Origin: Megaustenia siamemsis
Lineage: Eukaryota > Mollusca > Gastropoda > Stylommatophora > Ariophantidae
Reading direction: 5' to 3'
Assembly (NCBI GenBank): GCA_032433765.1
Contig: JAVIAB010000159.1
Span: 54,016,972-54,080,971 of the forward strand
Length of the DNA stretch: 64,000 bases
Program-made: the position numbers and the translations under genes
Shown here: positions 11,221 to 23,035 of the stretch, piece by piece
Numbering within the stretch: position 1 is the first letter of the stretch
How the letters are laid out: each line of letters opens with the position of its first letter
Notes under the pieces: generated by a model
Told to the model about the DNA's origin: nothing
What the model saw: only the letters and a program-made list of their open reading frames with translations
Database searches by the model: none

Positions 11221-13270
11221 TACTAAAAATGTGTTGACTCAAAATAATTTTTTTGCAAAGGTTATAACTCTAAACTGCGTGCCTGAAGACTAATTTAACA
11301 ATCATTTGAGAACTACAATTAAATTTGATTTTGTTATTTTTGTTTCTGCTACCGCCCACACTTATGTATAACACCTGATGGTGATTAGTCTTATGGGTCT
11401 ACCTTATCTACAACTTCAGATAGCCCCTCCCAGTAATTGTATATCCTTTTTCCAGCGTTTAGCAGTTGGATAAAATCAGCAAATCATCCGAAGATTATTG
11501 TCTTTACAGTGGTTAATAAAAAACTGTCACTGCGGCCGTAGTTAAATTGTTTTCTTTACACTTACATGGGCTTGATACTCTGGTCAACTGGAGAGGTTGC
11601 ATGGGACATTTCGCACTTAGAGCCAGATATCCCGTCCTAGCTATCTGACGATTCACTCCTCCGCGAGAATGATGATTGTGGTCGAATCTACTGAAAGGTG
11701 TTCTTTGTGAAATCGCCGTAAAATCCGCAAGAATGTTTAGTCTAGGTGAAAGTATCATCGCCTTTTACATTTCATGAAGTAGGGGCTACATTGTTATGAT
11801 ATATATATTGTGATTTGTACCATCGAGGGGTAACGTTCTATCCCAACCGACGGCTACCGGGTTCACCCACCCTTTAGTGGATATCGGGTATTTTTCTGGG
11901 AATGTAAAGTGGCACGGGCGTAATACCGACCACATTACCCCCCCCCCCCTTTCCACAAAAAAAAAAATCATGTGCCGAAGGTCTGTACAATTTATGGTCA
12001 CTCACACCATATTCCCGAAACGCCACTTGGCTTGACGTGGGCACTTTACTTTTTTTTTTACTTTTGTACCATCGGAACTATAAAACCTACAGGAAAAAAT
12101 CCATATTCAAAATCTTTAATCTTTAAAATTAGCTATGGTATTGGTTTATATTCCATTAATAAAAGCTGTCGAAAAGGTCTCCGTCCACCACACATAGGAT
12201 CTCGCGGGACACAACTGGGCAAATGTCAATTGTTTGGACTGCATTGGAGATGTGAAAGAAAAACTCAAGATGAAATAAACCTAACACGTAATGAGGTAGA
12301 CGAAATGATGAAATTAAAATTAGAAAGTCTACTACATAGAAATGTTGGTTTGTCAACATTGTACAACATTGTACCTTGTACATTGTACATTGCAGACAAA
12401 CTTTGAGGTAAAATCGCAATGTTTTAAGACGGTGAACCTAATCTTTCAACTAATGACCTGACATTGTTTCTTAGATTTGGACCTGTGACATCTTGCGATG
12501 TAGAACAAAGTACAAAACAATTATCAGTGATAATAGACGACCTTTCAGATTTCAATATTTGAAAATGTATGTTGTTATCAGCTGCGATTATACAAACGAT
12601 GGCAACGCAAATGTGATAATGCAATCTGTTATCTATAAAACTGGAAACACGTCATAACTGCATCTAAATCTTCTTCCATATGGATTTAAGGATATGCTTT
12701 GGTCAGTTCTTTATACATCAATCTTCTACGATTTAAAAATAAATAGTGGTAATCTAACTGCATCTTTAGTTGCAAATGGGTAATTAATTTAAATTATTTT
12801 TTTTTTCAATTTCTCTTTCGTTTGTAATATTTTATTATTTTTTTGGTCATAAATACAAACATATCTCGATGATTTTTAGGTCACATTTGACATTTTGTAG
12901 ATCATAAAAATCAGATTCATCCATCAGTTCATAACTAATTAACTAAACAAACAACTGAATGACTTAAGGACTAATTAACTAACCAATTATCTAAATTACT
13001 ATGTTGAAACTAAGTAAAAAAACTAAATAAATGTAACTAACAAAATTACTAATTAGCTAACCAGTTAACTAACAAATTAACTAACTAATTAACTAATTAA
13101 TTAACTAGATAACCTGCTAACAAATAAATAATAAATGTTTGTATTATATTTTCTGTTTGAAATGCATTATCAATGTTTATTTGTCAAGCTCCATGTTAAG
13201 CATATTATGAGCATCGCTATTTTCATGCACTTTTCTGAACACATTCACGACTTCATTTATATGAGATTTA
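11221..13270. other. Gene-poor AT-rich region
   Basis: No convincing coding sequence. A C-run lies at 11938-11950. At 12930-13110 there are many imperfect AACTAATT-type words (simple-sequence-like). The short open frames here show no recognisable domain. Confidence 0.5.
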
Positions 13271-13950
13271 TGAACACAACAAATATGAGAACTATGAATA
13301 CAACAAATATGAGAGCTCTGAATACAACAAATATGAGAGCTATGAATACAACAAGTAAGAGATATCTGAATACAACAAATATGAGAGCTCTGAACACAAC
13401 AAATATGATAACGATGAACACAACATATATGAGATCTCATCACATTAAAAATGAGAGCTCTGAAAACAAAAACTATGAGAGCTCTGAACACAATAAATAT
13501 CAGAGCGATGAACACAACAAATATGAGAGCTCTGAACACAACACATATCAGAGCTCTGAACACAACAAATATGAGAGCGATGAACACAACAAATATGAGA
13601 GCGATGAACACAACAAATATGAGAACGATGAACACAACAAATATGAGAGCGATGAACACAACAAATATCAGAGCGATGAACACAACAAATATCAGAGCGA
13701 TGAACACAACAAATATCAGAGCGATGAACACAACAAATATCAGAGCGATGAACACAACAAATATCAGAGCGATGAACACAACAAATATCAGAGCGATGAA
13801 CACAACAAATATCAGAGCGATGGACACAACATAAAATGAGCGATGAATGCAAACAATATGCGAGGCATGAACACAACAAATATCAGATCTCTGAACACAA
13901 CAAATATCAGAGCTCTGAACACAACAAATATCAGAGCGATTAAAACAACA
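13271..13950. repeat. 24-bp minisatellite
   Basis: About 28 units of 24 bp, such as GAGCGATGAACACAACAAAT followed by ATCA. The left third is more variable (GAGCTCTGAACACAAC) and the centre, about 13560-13820, is nearly uniform. Because 24 is a multiple of 3 and units have no stop in several frames, long repetitive open frames appear on both strands (MRAMNTTN, SDEHNKYQ, ALIFVVFI). They are by-products of the repeat. The array lies about 320 bp upstream of the candidate receptor first exon. Confidence 0.92.
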
Positions 13951-14270
13951 AACATGAACGTCTCACTGGCCTTTTCTATGCTGTTTTCGTGACTCTCAAA
14001 AATGTTTTTGTTTGTTTTCTCATTTCCATTAGTGTCTGCGTTGATATTATTAAATTGTATTGGGCGTGGTGAGTCTGGCTGCTGCAATATTACATATTCT
14101 AATTGATCGAACTGACACAAATGCCTTGTTGTGAAGAGGTCGACGGGGCGAGGCGAATGTATACAATCAATGAGTAGTATTTCCACCCGCCATAACAGAC
14201 ATTGTGTTCGTTTGAGAGACGTGTGGAGACACCTTCCAGTGACTTCAGCTCTGGATTCTATTAACACACT

Positions 14271-14325
14271 ATGGCTGTTCTAGCGTTATATTTCGTGGCT
14301 GTGGTAGCAGTTTGTGTATGTGGAG
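14271..14325 (+). CDS. Candidate exon 1 (signal peptide) of receptor gene 1
   Basis: ATG at 14271 opens an 18-codon hydrophobic peptide, MAVLALYFVAVVAVCVCG, a good signal sequence. It ends with one extra base before a consensus donor GTAAGT at 14326-14331, so the intron phase is 1. The receptor exon at 32863 starts after TTGTTGCAG with two bases that complete a Gly codon and is in frame with the long coding region, so the two exons are phase-compatible across 18,537 bp. The downstream exon has no other in-frame signal peptide. The link is inferred from phase, signal peptide and duplicated intron sequence, not from transcripts. A closer alternative first exon could exist. Confidence 0.6.
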
Positions 14326-14339
14326 GTAAGTACAAGTAA

Positions 14340-15017
14340 TGTTATTTTAGCAACAATGATTATCAATCTGACATTCTAGAACAGTGGTCTTGTGTCAGAT
14401 GTAGTGTGATAAGTCATCATTATGTGCCATACCGGTTGGCGTGGGCGATCATGTCCATCCACAATCTTCTATCGACAGTGCATTGTATCAGTTCTGTTGT
14501 TGACTTTTTGCCATGACACCAAGCTATCCAGTATTTTCTATCTTTGTCGTCCGCGATCTTTCTTTCCTTTTATTTTGCCAGTTGTAACCAAGTATTCCAA
14601 CTTTCTTCTTCTCATGATGTGCCCGCAAAATGTTGATTGTTTCTTTCTGATGTTTTTTTTAGGAGCAGTGTGATAAGAGCACAATCAAACATATTTTCGT
14701 TCGATTATTTTTTTTTCATATCCACATTGGTCATTTTTATCATAATGTATCATGTCTGCTGGCGTAGGTGATCATGTCTCTTCACAGCTTTCGATATCGA
14801 CAGTTGATACAGACCGGTTCAGTAGGGTTTACACTTAACACAGAAGCAATTGAATATTAATCGTATACTCATCTATTAATCGTTGTCTGTTTCTTCTTCT
14901 GCACTTTCAACTTCGCATCCCTCTTCTTTCACATTTAATACATTTCTTATGTGTGCCCAAAGCATGTAAATGAAACAAGCCTCACATTAGTGGAGTGATT
15001 CATTATACAAACGACGT
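14340..15017. other. Intron block shared with receptor paralogue 2
   Basis: Aligns collinearly with 56510-56920. Shared words include ATTATCAATCTGACATTCTA, CTGCTGGCGTAGGTGATC, CATTAATCGTTGTCTG-type sequence and CACATTAGTGGAGTGATTCA. It starts 14 bases after the exon 1 splice site. The first 40 bases recur once more near 59140-59180, so part of it may be an older repeat. Confidence 0.75.
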
Positions 15018-16101
15018 TACAAAGATGGTGGATCTAGGTCACGTTCTCCCGATTGCTGCAGAAAGTGCATTCAGAATCTGATTAATTTCGGTTCTCCGTT
15101 GTATTTTTCTTCGTTAAAGTATAAATTATGATCTACTTATTACATCTGTGCGGCTAAAGCGCAGTTGTGCGCCGGCAACAGTCCTTTTTTGACAAATCAA
15201 GTGTTGTGTATGCGACCTTCCAACGTTTAGACTTGATCTGCACTTTACGTCACATTGGTTTGTTTCATGACCCTTTGTTGGAATTCCTTGACCCAAGTTA
15301 TTTGCATGTTACTTATTAATGTAAACTACTTCGTCAGCTACAGTTTTATCTCTTTAGGAAATTTGCACCGTGTTTTGTTCGTCGTAGGATGCTTTCACTA
15401 GAGTAATTAGGAATCTAAAAGGAGCGAGATTGTGTGAACGATATTTTTTTGCGCTAAGTCATCGTAATAGCTCATCGTACATCACTAGATCGACCGTACG
15501 ATAATCTTACGGTCTGTCATTTGATGTGCGACGGGTTTAATCTGACCACTAGCAGTGTGTCTAAATGTTCGGAATTAGAGTCAACAACGATGGCCTAACA
15601 TCATCAAGCGATATACATTTTTTTTTAAATACGAGGATCATCATTTTCAAGAGGACGTGAACTTTCGGTATATGGTGGATAGGCGGCGGGAACAATTGAA
15701 GGCTATGCATGGTAAGTGTTCCTTGTTGCAGTTTCCTCATATTCTAATTCCGGCTTGTTGCAGGAGCTACTGAGTTAAGTGCTCTGTGCACACCGTGAGC
15801 TGTGTGGCTCATTCGTTTTGATCATGTTTCGATATTCCAATCGTTTACGATGAATGATGATATCGAATGACAGTGAACAGTTGGCTGTGTTCACTTTGTG
15901 CGCGGTTTCGCCTTATGTCTTTTGGCGTGTGCTGAGACTGCTACGATGGGGACTACAGTTATCTTTCTTTTTTTGGGAGATGAGATATTAATTCGGATGA
16001 TTTCGCTGGCACGGGCGGTTGAGCAATTATGGATTTTAATTCGTTTGCAGTGCTACCGGGGCCTTCCATAACCGAATAACCAAATAAGTAACAAACGACG
16101 T
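15018..16101. mobile_element. ~1.07-kb insertion with 11-bp target duplication
   Basis: ACAAACGACGT occurs at 15007-15017 and again at 16091-16101. The paralogous intron has a single ACAAATGACGT near 56910 with nothing between, so this is a filled/empty site pair. The insert holds an inverted copy of the ~400-bp dispersed repeat (15640-16065) and about 600 bp of unrecognised sequence. No coding frame is evident. The 11-bp duplication suggests target-primed retrotransposition or a large-TSD DNA element. The class is unknown. Confidence 0.65.
15640..16065 (-). repeat. Dispersed ~400-bp repeat, inverted copy
   Basis: Reverse complement of the family at 42085-42515. It reads GGATAGGCGG near 15680, GCTCTGTGCACACCGTGAG near 15780, TTCGATATTCCAATCG near 15830 and TTTAATTCGTTTGCAGTGCT near 16040. 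Confidence 0.75.
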
Positions 16102-16331
16102 GATGTGCACAGCTGGGAACAATCCTTTAAGTAGACACAATTGGGAGACCACAACCGATGTCCCAGACTGTTGTAACAAGAATTAGTCGTTTCCAGTTTC
16201 CCTATAGTCGCATCTATTTGTCCCTCATTACCGCGACAGTCTATTCTATTATTGTTAAATAAGTTTCATGCATGATTTAATTGATTTGCCTTATACTAGA
16301 CAAATTTAGCATAGGGATGACTAAGCGACCA

Positions 16332-17069
16332 TGTTAAACCGCACTGACTGACCACTGGTTGTAAACTTATCATAGCCTTTGTTAAAGAATGTAGAACTCA
16401 TAAACTAAAGGTGCTAGATGGCTGGGGAATGACCGTAGCTGTTTGTGGGGAACGTAGAACTCATAAACAAAAAAAAATGGCTACTCACGCGGTGTCAGAT
16501 GATTTGAGAGGGTCACTTGAGTGCAGAGAGGAGTGGAACAGTGTCAATGCCATAGCTGGCAGGGGAAAAGGTAAACTGTCGGGTATAAGGACATGAGTAT
16601 AAAAGTTAGAGGGCAGACTTGAGAAGGGGACTTCCACACTCAGACTTCGAACTAGGAACACACAGAGTAGCCACGCACTAGCGACCGATAGGAACTGAAA
16701 TAGTCACAGAAGAATTTCAACTTAGAGAAGTGACTAGAACTAGAGATAGGCACCGAGATAGCCATTGGAGAACGTTAGAAACAGAATAAACATATGTATG
16801 AGAGCTAGAGATAGAGAGGCGGATAGAATATCCACTATACGAATAGCTGAGGTACAACATCGACGGTAGTCACAATATTTCAGCGGCCAAGACTGGTAAC
16901 AGATCGAACAAGTATCTACAGAAACGCTAGGAAGGATAACCTGATAGTATCTATATGTATATAGATAATAAATGATGACTTATTTATAACACACAAAGTT
17001 TGTTCATTCTTCAATGTGTGGTGTCGTGTCTTTTACGAAGAACAATTAGAACACGGCTATTTAATTACA
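16332..17069 (+). mobile_element. Candidate LTR of a retrotransposon
   Basis: The segment begins TGTTAAACC and ends AATTACA, with terminal TG...CA. Inside it a TATAAAAG box lies at 16598-16605 and an AATAAA signal at 16967-16972, the order expected for U3, R and U5. It is followed at once by TGGCGACATT, which resembles the primer-binding region downstream of Ty3/gypsy (Mag-like) LTRs. No gag-pol sequence or second LTR was found. A promoter-bearing unique transcript is an alternative. Confidence 0.4.
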
Positions 17070-17129
17070 TGGCGACATTATGCTAGATACTAAAGTAAGG
17101 AAATAAAAAAAGGTCACTTCCCTGTGTTC

Positions 17130-18140
17130 CAGACCGTGGTCAGCGTCCGAATGGTCTAAAATGAGAAGGCGCAATGACCAACTATAAATCTCACTGACCA
17201 GGCAGTCAAGCTAGAAGACAGAACGGAATGGTTATAAAAATATGGGGAGATGGATACAAGATATGTGTAAACTGTTAAAAAATCTAACTTTGTGTGTATA
17301 CTCAGAAAATATGTGTTAAAAGAAACATGTGTATATAACCATACATGCGCACAAGCATAAATCTATTACCATAGAGCCCACAAAAGAAAAACCAAAGGTG
17401 CCCAAATGTGTCAATACAAATGCAGACAAATGTATCAACATGTATAAGTTCAGTAGTGCATTGGGGTAAGAAATGTGTAGTGAGTGTCCTATGTGTATGA
17501 GAGGGATATTTTCATATCTTGAGGGGGGGGGGGGTGGTGTTAGCGAACCCTACTGGGCAATAAGGCGACTCTCAAGGCGAACCGGTTGAGATTGCTGGAG
17601 TGACAAGAGACAATGTCAGTGACTTTCATGTCGGGTTTACCACTATTACCAGGGGAATTGAAATGTGCAGACACGGGGCTGCCAGTCTTTTGTTCAACAT
17701 CACGAAGAAGCTCACAAAAACTGACTCCACCGTCGTCCACTTTCGCCCACATGCGTCATCTGGCAATGCATACATATTAAGGCGTAGATGATATTCCGTT
17801 ACACACAAGTAAACCCCTCCTTGATGTCGAATCGCTTATTAGAGAACAAGACCGAATCAGTGCAAAGCACAAAGTCACAACTTCTGCAAACACGACTTCC
17901 ACAAGGAACAGTGCCAAGGTGTTTGTGGTTTGAGCGGGGGAGGCGACTCATGACAAAAATCTCTCTCAGATTCCTGTCGCGTTTGAAGGCTATCAAAGGA
18001 GGATCACTGAAAAGTAGGCGGGTAGTGGGATCTGTTGCGGTAGCTGACCACGCTCTGGTAACACACGGAAGTGACCCCTTTTTTATTTACTTTCTTTATT
18101 ATCTAGCATATTGTCGCCATGTAGTTAGATTTGTTTAACT
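17130..18140 (-). mobile_element. Penelope-like element 3' fragment, copy a (inverted)
   Basis: The minus strand encodes the end of a Penelope-like protein. It has MIAFKRDRNLREIF and CGSRVCRSCDFVLC (17799-17996), then the GIY-YIG region remnant with SPVSAHFNSPGNSGKPD (17540-17752). The 3' flank (17150-17350) matches the 3' flank of copy c near 23960-24150, sharing CTGGTCAGTGAGATTTATAG. It lies head-to-head with copy b across an (AT)n tract. The frame is broken. Confidence 0.8.
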
Positions 18141-18141
18141 A

Positions 18142-18142
18142 T

Positions 18143-18199
<57 letters not shown>
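18142..18199. repeat. (AT)n microsatellite
   Basis: AT dinucleotide tract between two oppositely oriented Penelope-like copies. Confidence 0.95.
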
Positions 18200-18201
<2 letters not shown>

Positions 18202-18222
18202 GTTTGTTGTTTGTTGTTCCAG

Positions 18223-18248
18223 CTGAAGGCCTACTTGGCCGAAACGTA
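18223..18248 (+). ncRNA. Hammerhead-ribozyme-like motif, Penelope copy b
   Basis: CTGAA, then the stem GGCC-TACTT-GGCC, then GAAACGTA. It resembles a type I hammerhead core with a very short helix III, as reported for Penelope-like elements. The canonical CTGATGA box is shortened to CTGAAG, so activity is uncertain. Related copies lie at 23813, 32516 and 61249. Confidence 0.5.
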
Positions 18249-18605
18249 GAATGTTGCTTTGACCATTACCACGTAGAGATGTCACAATACCACGTTTTTC
18301 TTCTTCTTTTTTTTTTAGTACTGCTATTATCATCAGCTTTACAGCAGCTTCGCATCTCTACGCATCTTGATGCCTTTACTTTTTTATTAGTACCATACCA
18401 TACCGCTGCTACCTTATGTTTGTATATCATCCTATGTGTTTACACCAGTACTTCAATTTGTAGACATTATCGTCCACATTGTTTTTATACTACCAGTACT
18501 AATATTATTATAATTACTATTATTACACGATAGTTATTTTCACAATCACACATATTACCACCGAGAGTCTTGTCTTTTCCTATTCTGACATTATTTTCAG
18601 TTAAC

Positions 18606-21600
18606 ATGCCTTCCCTCAAAAAGTTATGTAACTATCTCCGCTGGTCCACTTTATCTGCCCTCCAACATCTACCACAAGACATCGATGTCCACTCTAAAGA
18701 CCTCGACTTTACTACCTATAAATTGACTAGATTCACCTGTCACGTTAATTTCCTCCACAACTGCCTACGACTTAAAATTATCCCACTTGTTTTCTCACGA
18801 AATTCAAGCCTTTTGTCTTCCAACAGATCAGGGCCCCTTCTAGCCAACCACTCTTGACTTCGTAACAGCTTCAGTGACAGTAGCAGAGTTTTATTATTCC
18901 AACTTCCTTCTTCAGCGATCAGTTTCGACCACCCGATTCGCGAAATTATCCAAAACTTGAACAGGGAACTTTATACCTTCATGCCCTCTCAGCACAAAAA
19001 GAAAATATCCGACCTCCGTCCTAAGCCACCCTCTGAACCCCCTCTTGACCACCATTCCCGAGTTGTCTGCACTCCAACGGACCTCATATTATCGGATAAC
19101 GAACGCGCAGTTCTCTCTGAAGGTTACAATTTGCCATTTGCGCACAACAAGTGATCGTCATAGTCTCCTAACGGATGTCCATGATCTCCACAGACGCATG
19201 CGTTTAAAACACTATCACTACGGGAAATCGGACACCCCATCCTCCTCTGATGTGAATGAATGTTCTCGCTTTCACTTCCGTAAATCGGATTGGACACCGT
19301 CTTCCGGTGTCTTAAGGGCTCACGACTTATACACACATGTTTCTCTTCGGGAGATCGAGCAACTACCCATTCCTCGGGTACCGCGTTCCAACCTAACTCC
19401 CGCTGAATTTCGATCCCTCTCCAACCTCCGAAGTCGTGAGGATATAGTCATTAAACCAGCAGATAAGGGAGGGGCTGTGGTGGTCTGGTGTAAGGACCTA
19501 TACATCCAAGAAGGTGCCAAACAATTATCTGACACCACCTTTTATAAACCTTGCCAGAGTGATTCTACTACTAGCAACAATGAGAAGGTTCGCTCAACCA
19601 TCAAACAATTATCTGACACCACCTTCTATAAACCTTGCCACAGTGATTCTACTACTAGCAACAATGAGAAGGTTCGCTCAACCATCAAACAATTATCTGA
19701 CACCACCTTCTATAAACCTTGCCCTAGTGATTTCACTACTAGCAACAATGAGAAGGTTCGTTCAACCATCAAACAATTATCTGACACAACCTTCTATAAA
19801 GCTTGCCACAGTGATTCCACTACTAGCAACAATGAGAAGGTTCGCTCAACCATCAAACAATTATCTGACACCACCTTCTATAAACCTTGCCACAGTGATT
19901 CCACTACTAGCAACAATGAGAAGGTTCGCTCAACCATCAAACAATTATCTGACACCACCTTCTATAAACCTTGCCCTAGTGATTCCACTACTAGCAACAA
20001 TGAGAAGGTTCGCTCAACCTTCAAACAATTATCTGACACAACCTTCTATAAACCTTGCCCTAGGGATTCCACTACTAGCAACAATGAGAAGGTTCGCTCA
20101 ACCATCAAACAATTATCTGACACCACGTTCTATAAACCTTGCCACAGTGATTCTACTACTAGCAACAATGAGAAGGTTCGCTCGTACCATCAAACAGTTT
20201 ATCGACGATAAATTCTTTTCTCCTAGCGCGTCCCGTCTTATCATCCCAGACAGTGCTCTAGGCAAACCTTACTTCTACATGTTTCCTAAAATCCGTAAGC
20301 CCAATACTCATGGTCGTCCCATTGTTTCAGCATGTAGTTGTCCTACATAACATATATCCGACTATCTCGACAGCATTTTCCAACCCATAGTTACATCCCT
20401 TCCCACCTATGTCAAGGACACGAACCATGCCCTCACTATCTTCTCTTCTCTTGCCCTTACCCCTGAACGCTCGTACCGACTTTTCGTCCCCGACGTATGC
20501 TCTCTGTATACCTCTATCCCTCATGTCGATGGCCTAATAGCTCTTCATTTTTTTCTTGACCAAAGACAACATCCATATGTGGATACTTCTACTCTCATCC
20601 GTCTCACTGAACTCGTTCTCAACCTTAATACTTTCGAATTCAATGGTCAGTTCTATGACCAGGTGAGTGGTGTAGCTATGGGAACCAAGATGAGCCCTAG
20701 TTATGTTTGCCTGTTCAGAGGTTACCTTGAACATCAAATACTGGACTCGAACCCTGGCCCCCTTCGCCCTACATACCTCCGGTACATTATGACGGTTTTG
20801 GACTGACTGACTTGCCGGAAGATGACATCACCAGGTTCATCGACTACATTGGCAAATGTAATAAATCCATCCAAATTACATCTCATATCTCTACCTCGTC
20901 GTTACTTTTCTTGATCTGGTCGTCTCCCTTGGTACCTCCAGCCTCCACACTTCCATCTTCTATAAACCCACGGACGCCCACTGTTATCTTCTCTACACAA
21001 CGTCTCATCCATCCCACTACAGAGATTCCATTCCATATTTGACTTGGTCGTATCTGCCATAATGATCAAGATTTTCTCCAACAGGCCCACCTGATGTTAA
21101 ATTTCTTTAGCCGTCGTATCTATCCTGATTCAGTTCTCCAATCTGCCTTTAAGCGAGCTCTCGATACTTCCCGTTCTGTGGCACTCACCCCATCCACCAG
21201 CCGTTCCTCTGATAGGAAGATATTCACCCTCACCTACCACCCCCACAACTTGGCTGCGGTGAGGATCCTTAACCGGTATCGCTCCATTCTCCACTCAGAT
21301 CCCACTACCCGCCTACTTTTCAGTGATCCTCCTATGGTAGCCTTCAAACGCGACAGGAGTCTGAGAGACATTCTTGTCACGAGTCGCCTCCCCCTCTCTA
21401 ACCACAAACACCTTGGCACTGTTCGTTGTGGACGTCGTGTATGCAGAACTTGTGATATCCGCTTTGCACTGATTCGGTCTTGTTCCCTAATAAGCGATTC
21501 GACATCAAGGAGGGGGTTTACTTGTGTGTCACGGAATATCATCTACACCATAATATGTAAGCATTGCCAGATGACGTATGTTGGCGAAAGTGGACGACGT

Positions 21601-21829
21601 TGCAGTCAGATTTTATAAGCATCTTCGTGATTTTGAGCAAAAGACTGGCAGCCGCGTGTCTGCCCATTTCAATTCCCCTGGTCATAGTGGTAAACCCGAC
21701 ATGCAAGTCACTGGCATTGTCTCTTGTCACTCCAGCAATCGCAGCGGGTTCGCCCTTGAGAGTCGCCTTATTGACCAGTTAGGTTCGTTGTCACCCCAAG
21801 GTATAAACATATCACTCTCATACACATAG
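18606..21829 (+). pseudogene. Penelope-like RT / GIY-YIG protein, copy b
   Basis: The start is taken at MPSLKKLCNYLRW after TTTTCAG. Blocks in order: an N-terminal region to 18857; MPSQHKKKISDLRPKPP at 19000; LSDNERAVLSEGYNLPF at 19100; the RT entry motif DIVIKPADKGGAVVVW at 19440; eight tandem 28-residue units (KQLSDTTFYKP through NNEKVRSTI); KQFIDDKFFSPSAS; PDVCSLYTSIPHVDG (motif A, 20490); DQVSGVAMGTKMSPSY (motif B, 20660); a damaged motif C (LRYIMTV where copy c has LRYIDD); CGRRVCRTCD; and a GIY-YIG part with IIYTIICKHC and MTYVGESG, to SLSPQGINISLSYT and stop. At least five frame changes make it non-functional. Confidence 0.82.
19519..20190 (+). repeat. 84-bp in-frame tandem repeat inside RT coding region
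   Basis: Eight units of 84 bp start near 19520, 19604, 19688, 19772, 19856, 19940, 20024 and 20108. Each encodes KQLSDTTFYKPC-x-S/R-D-S/F-TTSNNEKVRST-I/F. Units differ at few positions (CHSD, CPSD, CQSD, CPRD), so the expansion is fairly recent. Penelope-like proteins normally have this segment once. Confidence 0.93.
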
Positions 21830-22540
21830 GACACCCACAACACATTTCTTACCCCCATGCGCTACCGAACTTATACATGTTGATATATTTGTCTGCATAT
21901 GTATTGGCACATTTGGGCACCTTTGGGTTTTTCAATTCTTATCAAGATCCTCTTCCCATCATATACCTTCGGTACATTGATGACTGCTTCGGACTCACCG
22001 ATCTACCTGAGGATGACCTCTCCAGGTTTATCGACTATATTGGTAATTATCACAAAGCTATCAAGATCACATCTTGTATATCCACTTCCTCTGTCACCTT
22101 CCTAGATCTTATCATTTCTTTGGGTACTTCTGGCCTCCACACCTCGGTTTTCTTATAACCCACAGGCGCCCACTGCTACCTTCTCTATACTTCATCCCAT
22201 TCACCTTCTTGTCGCGGCTCTATTCCATTCTCACAGTTATTGCGTCTCCGTCGCATCTGCCAGGATGACAAAGATTTCCTCCGACAGGCTCACCTCATGT
22301 TAGGTTTCTTCAGCCGCCGGCTTTATCCAGACTCGATCCTCCAGTCTGCCCTCCAGCGGGTCCTCCTTATCACCCGTCCCTAGGCACTCACTCCTTCCGA
22401 CCGCCCCCCTCCCTCTGAGAGAACTATACTCACCCTCACTTATCATCCTCACAACTTAGCAGCTGTGAAGATACTCAACCGCTACCGTTCCATTTTTCCT
22501 CTCTGATCCCACTACCCGTCTACTTTTTAGTGATCCCCCG

Positions 22541-23035
22541 ATGATCGCTTTCAAGCGCGACAGGAATTTGGGTGACATTCCGGTTAGGAGCCATCTCCCT
22601 CACTCCTACCCTCAACACTTCGGTACGGCCCCTTGTGGTCGTAATTGTATCACCTGTGCCTATGTGCTCCCTACTGACTCGGTCTTATTCCCCAATGGAC
22701 GGTTCGAGATCAAGCATGGCTTCACATGTGTGTCCCGCAACATCATTTATGCCATTATATGCCAACGATGCCACATGACCTACATTGGCGAGTCTGGTAG
22801 AAGATTAGCGGAAAGATTTTGTGAACATCTACGAGATGACCAACAGAATACTGGCACTCCAGTGTCTTCCCATTTCAACTCCCCAGATCACAAGGGCAAA
22901 GACGACATCCGTGTCACTGGTATTGTCCTCTGTCACTCTGGCGACCGCAGCCGATATACTTTGGAAAATCGCCTCATAGTCCAGTATGGTTCGCTGACCC
23001 CACGAGGCATGAATGTATTACACTCATACACATAG
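22541..23035 (+). pseudogene. GIY-YIG endonuclease end of Penelope-like protein, copy c
   Basis: This 164-codon frame is the best-preserved GIY-YIG domain in the window. It has MIAFKRDRNLGDIPV, a cysteine cluster CGRNCITC, then NIIYAIICQRC and MTYIGESGRRLAERF (the two half-motifs and the conserved Arg), SSHFNSPDHKGKDDIRVTGI, and ENRLIVQYGS with the catalytic-type Glu. The domain nicks DNA to start target-primed reverse transcription. Upstream RT sequence (21877-22540) is in other frames with stops, for example near 22380 and 22505, so the protein as a whole is broken. Confidence 0.8.

Larger units (their letters stand above)
18201..21835 (+). mobile_element. Penelope-like retroelement, copy b (near full length)
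   Basis: Order seen: a 5' leader with a hammerhead-like motif (18223-18248), a coding region from about 18606 to 21829, then a 3' flank shared with copy a. The coding region holds the RT and a C-terminal GIY-YIG endonuclease in several broken frames. It carries a striking internal 84-bp tandem expansion at 19519-20190. RT plus GIY-YIG in one protein is diagnostic of endonuclease-bearing Penelope-like elements. The copy is adjacent to copy c in the same orientation, as these elements often are. Confidence 0.85.

Noticed and set aside
13135..13879. Long repetitive open frames on both strands (MRAMNTTN, SDEHNKYQ, ALIFVVFI repeats)
   Set aside because: They follow from a 24-bp unit without stops. 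Several frames on both strands are open at once, and there is no independent coding evidence.
18223..18248. Canonical, surely active hammerhead ribozyme
   Set aside because: The CTGATGA box is incomplete in every copy seen, so I report only a hammerhead-like motif with a conserved stem.
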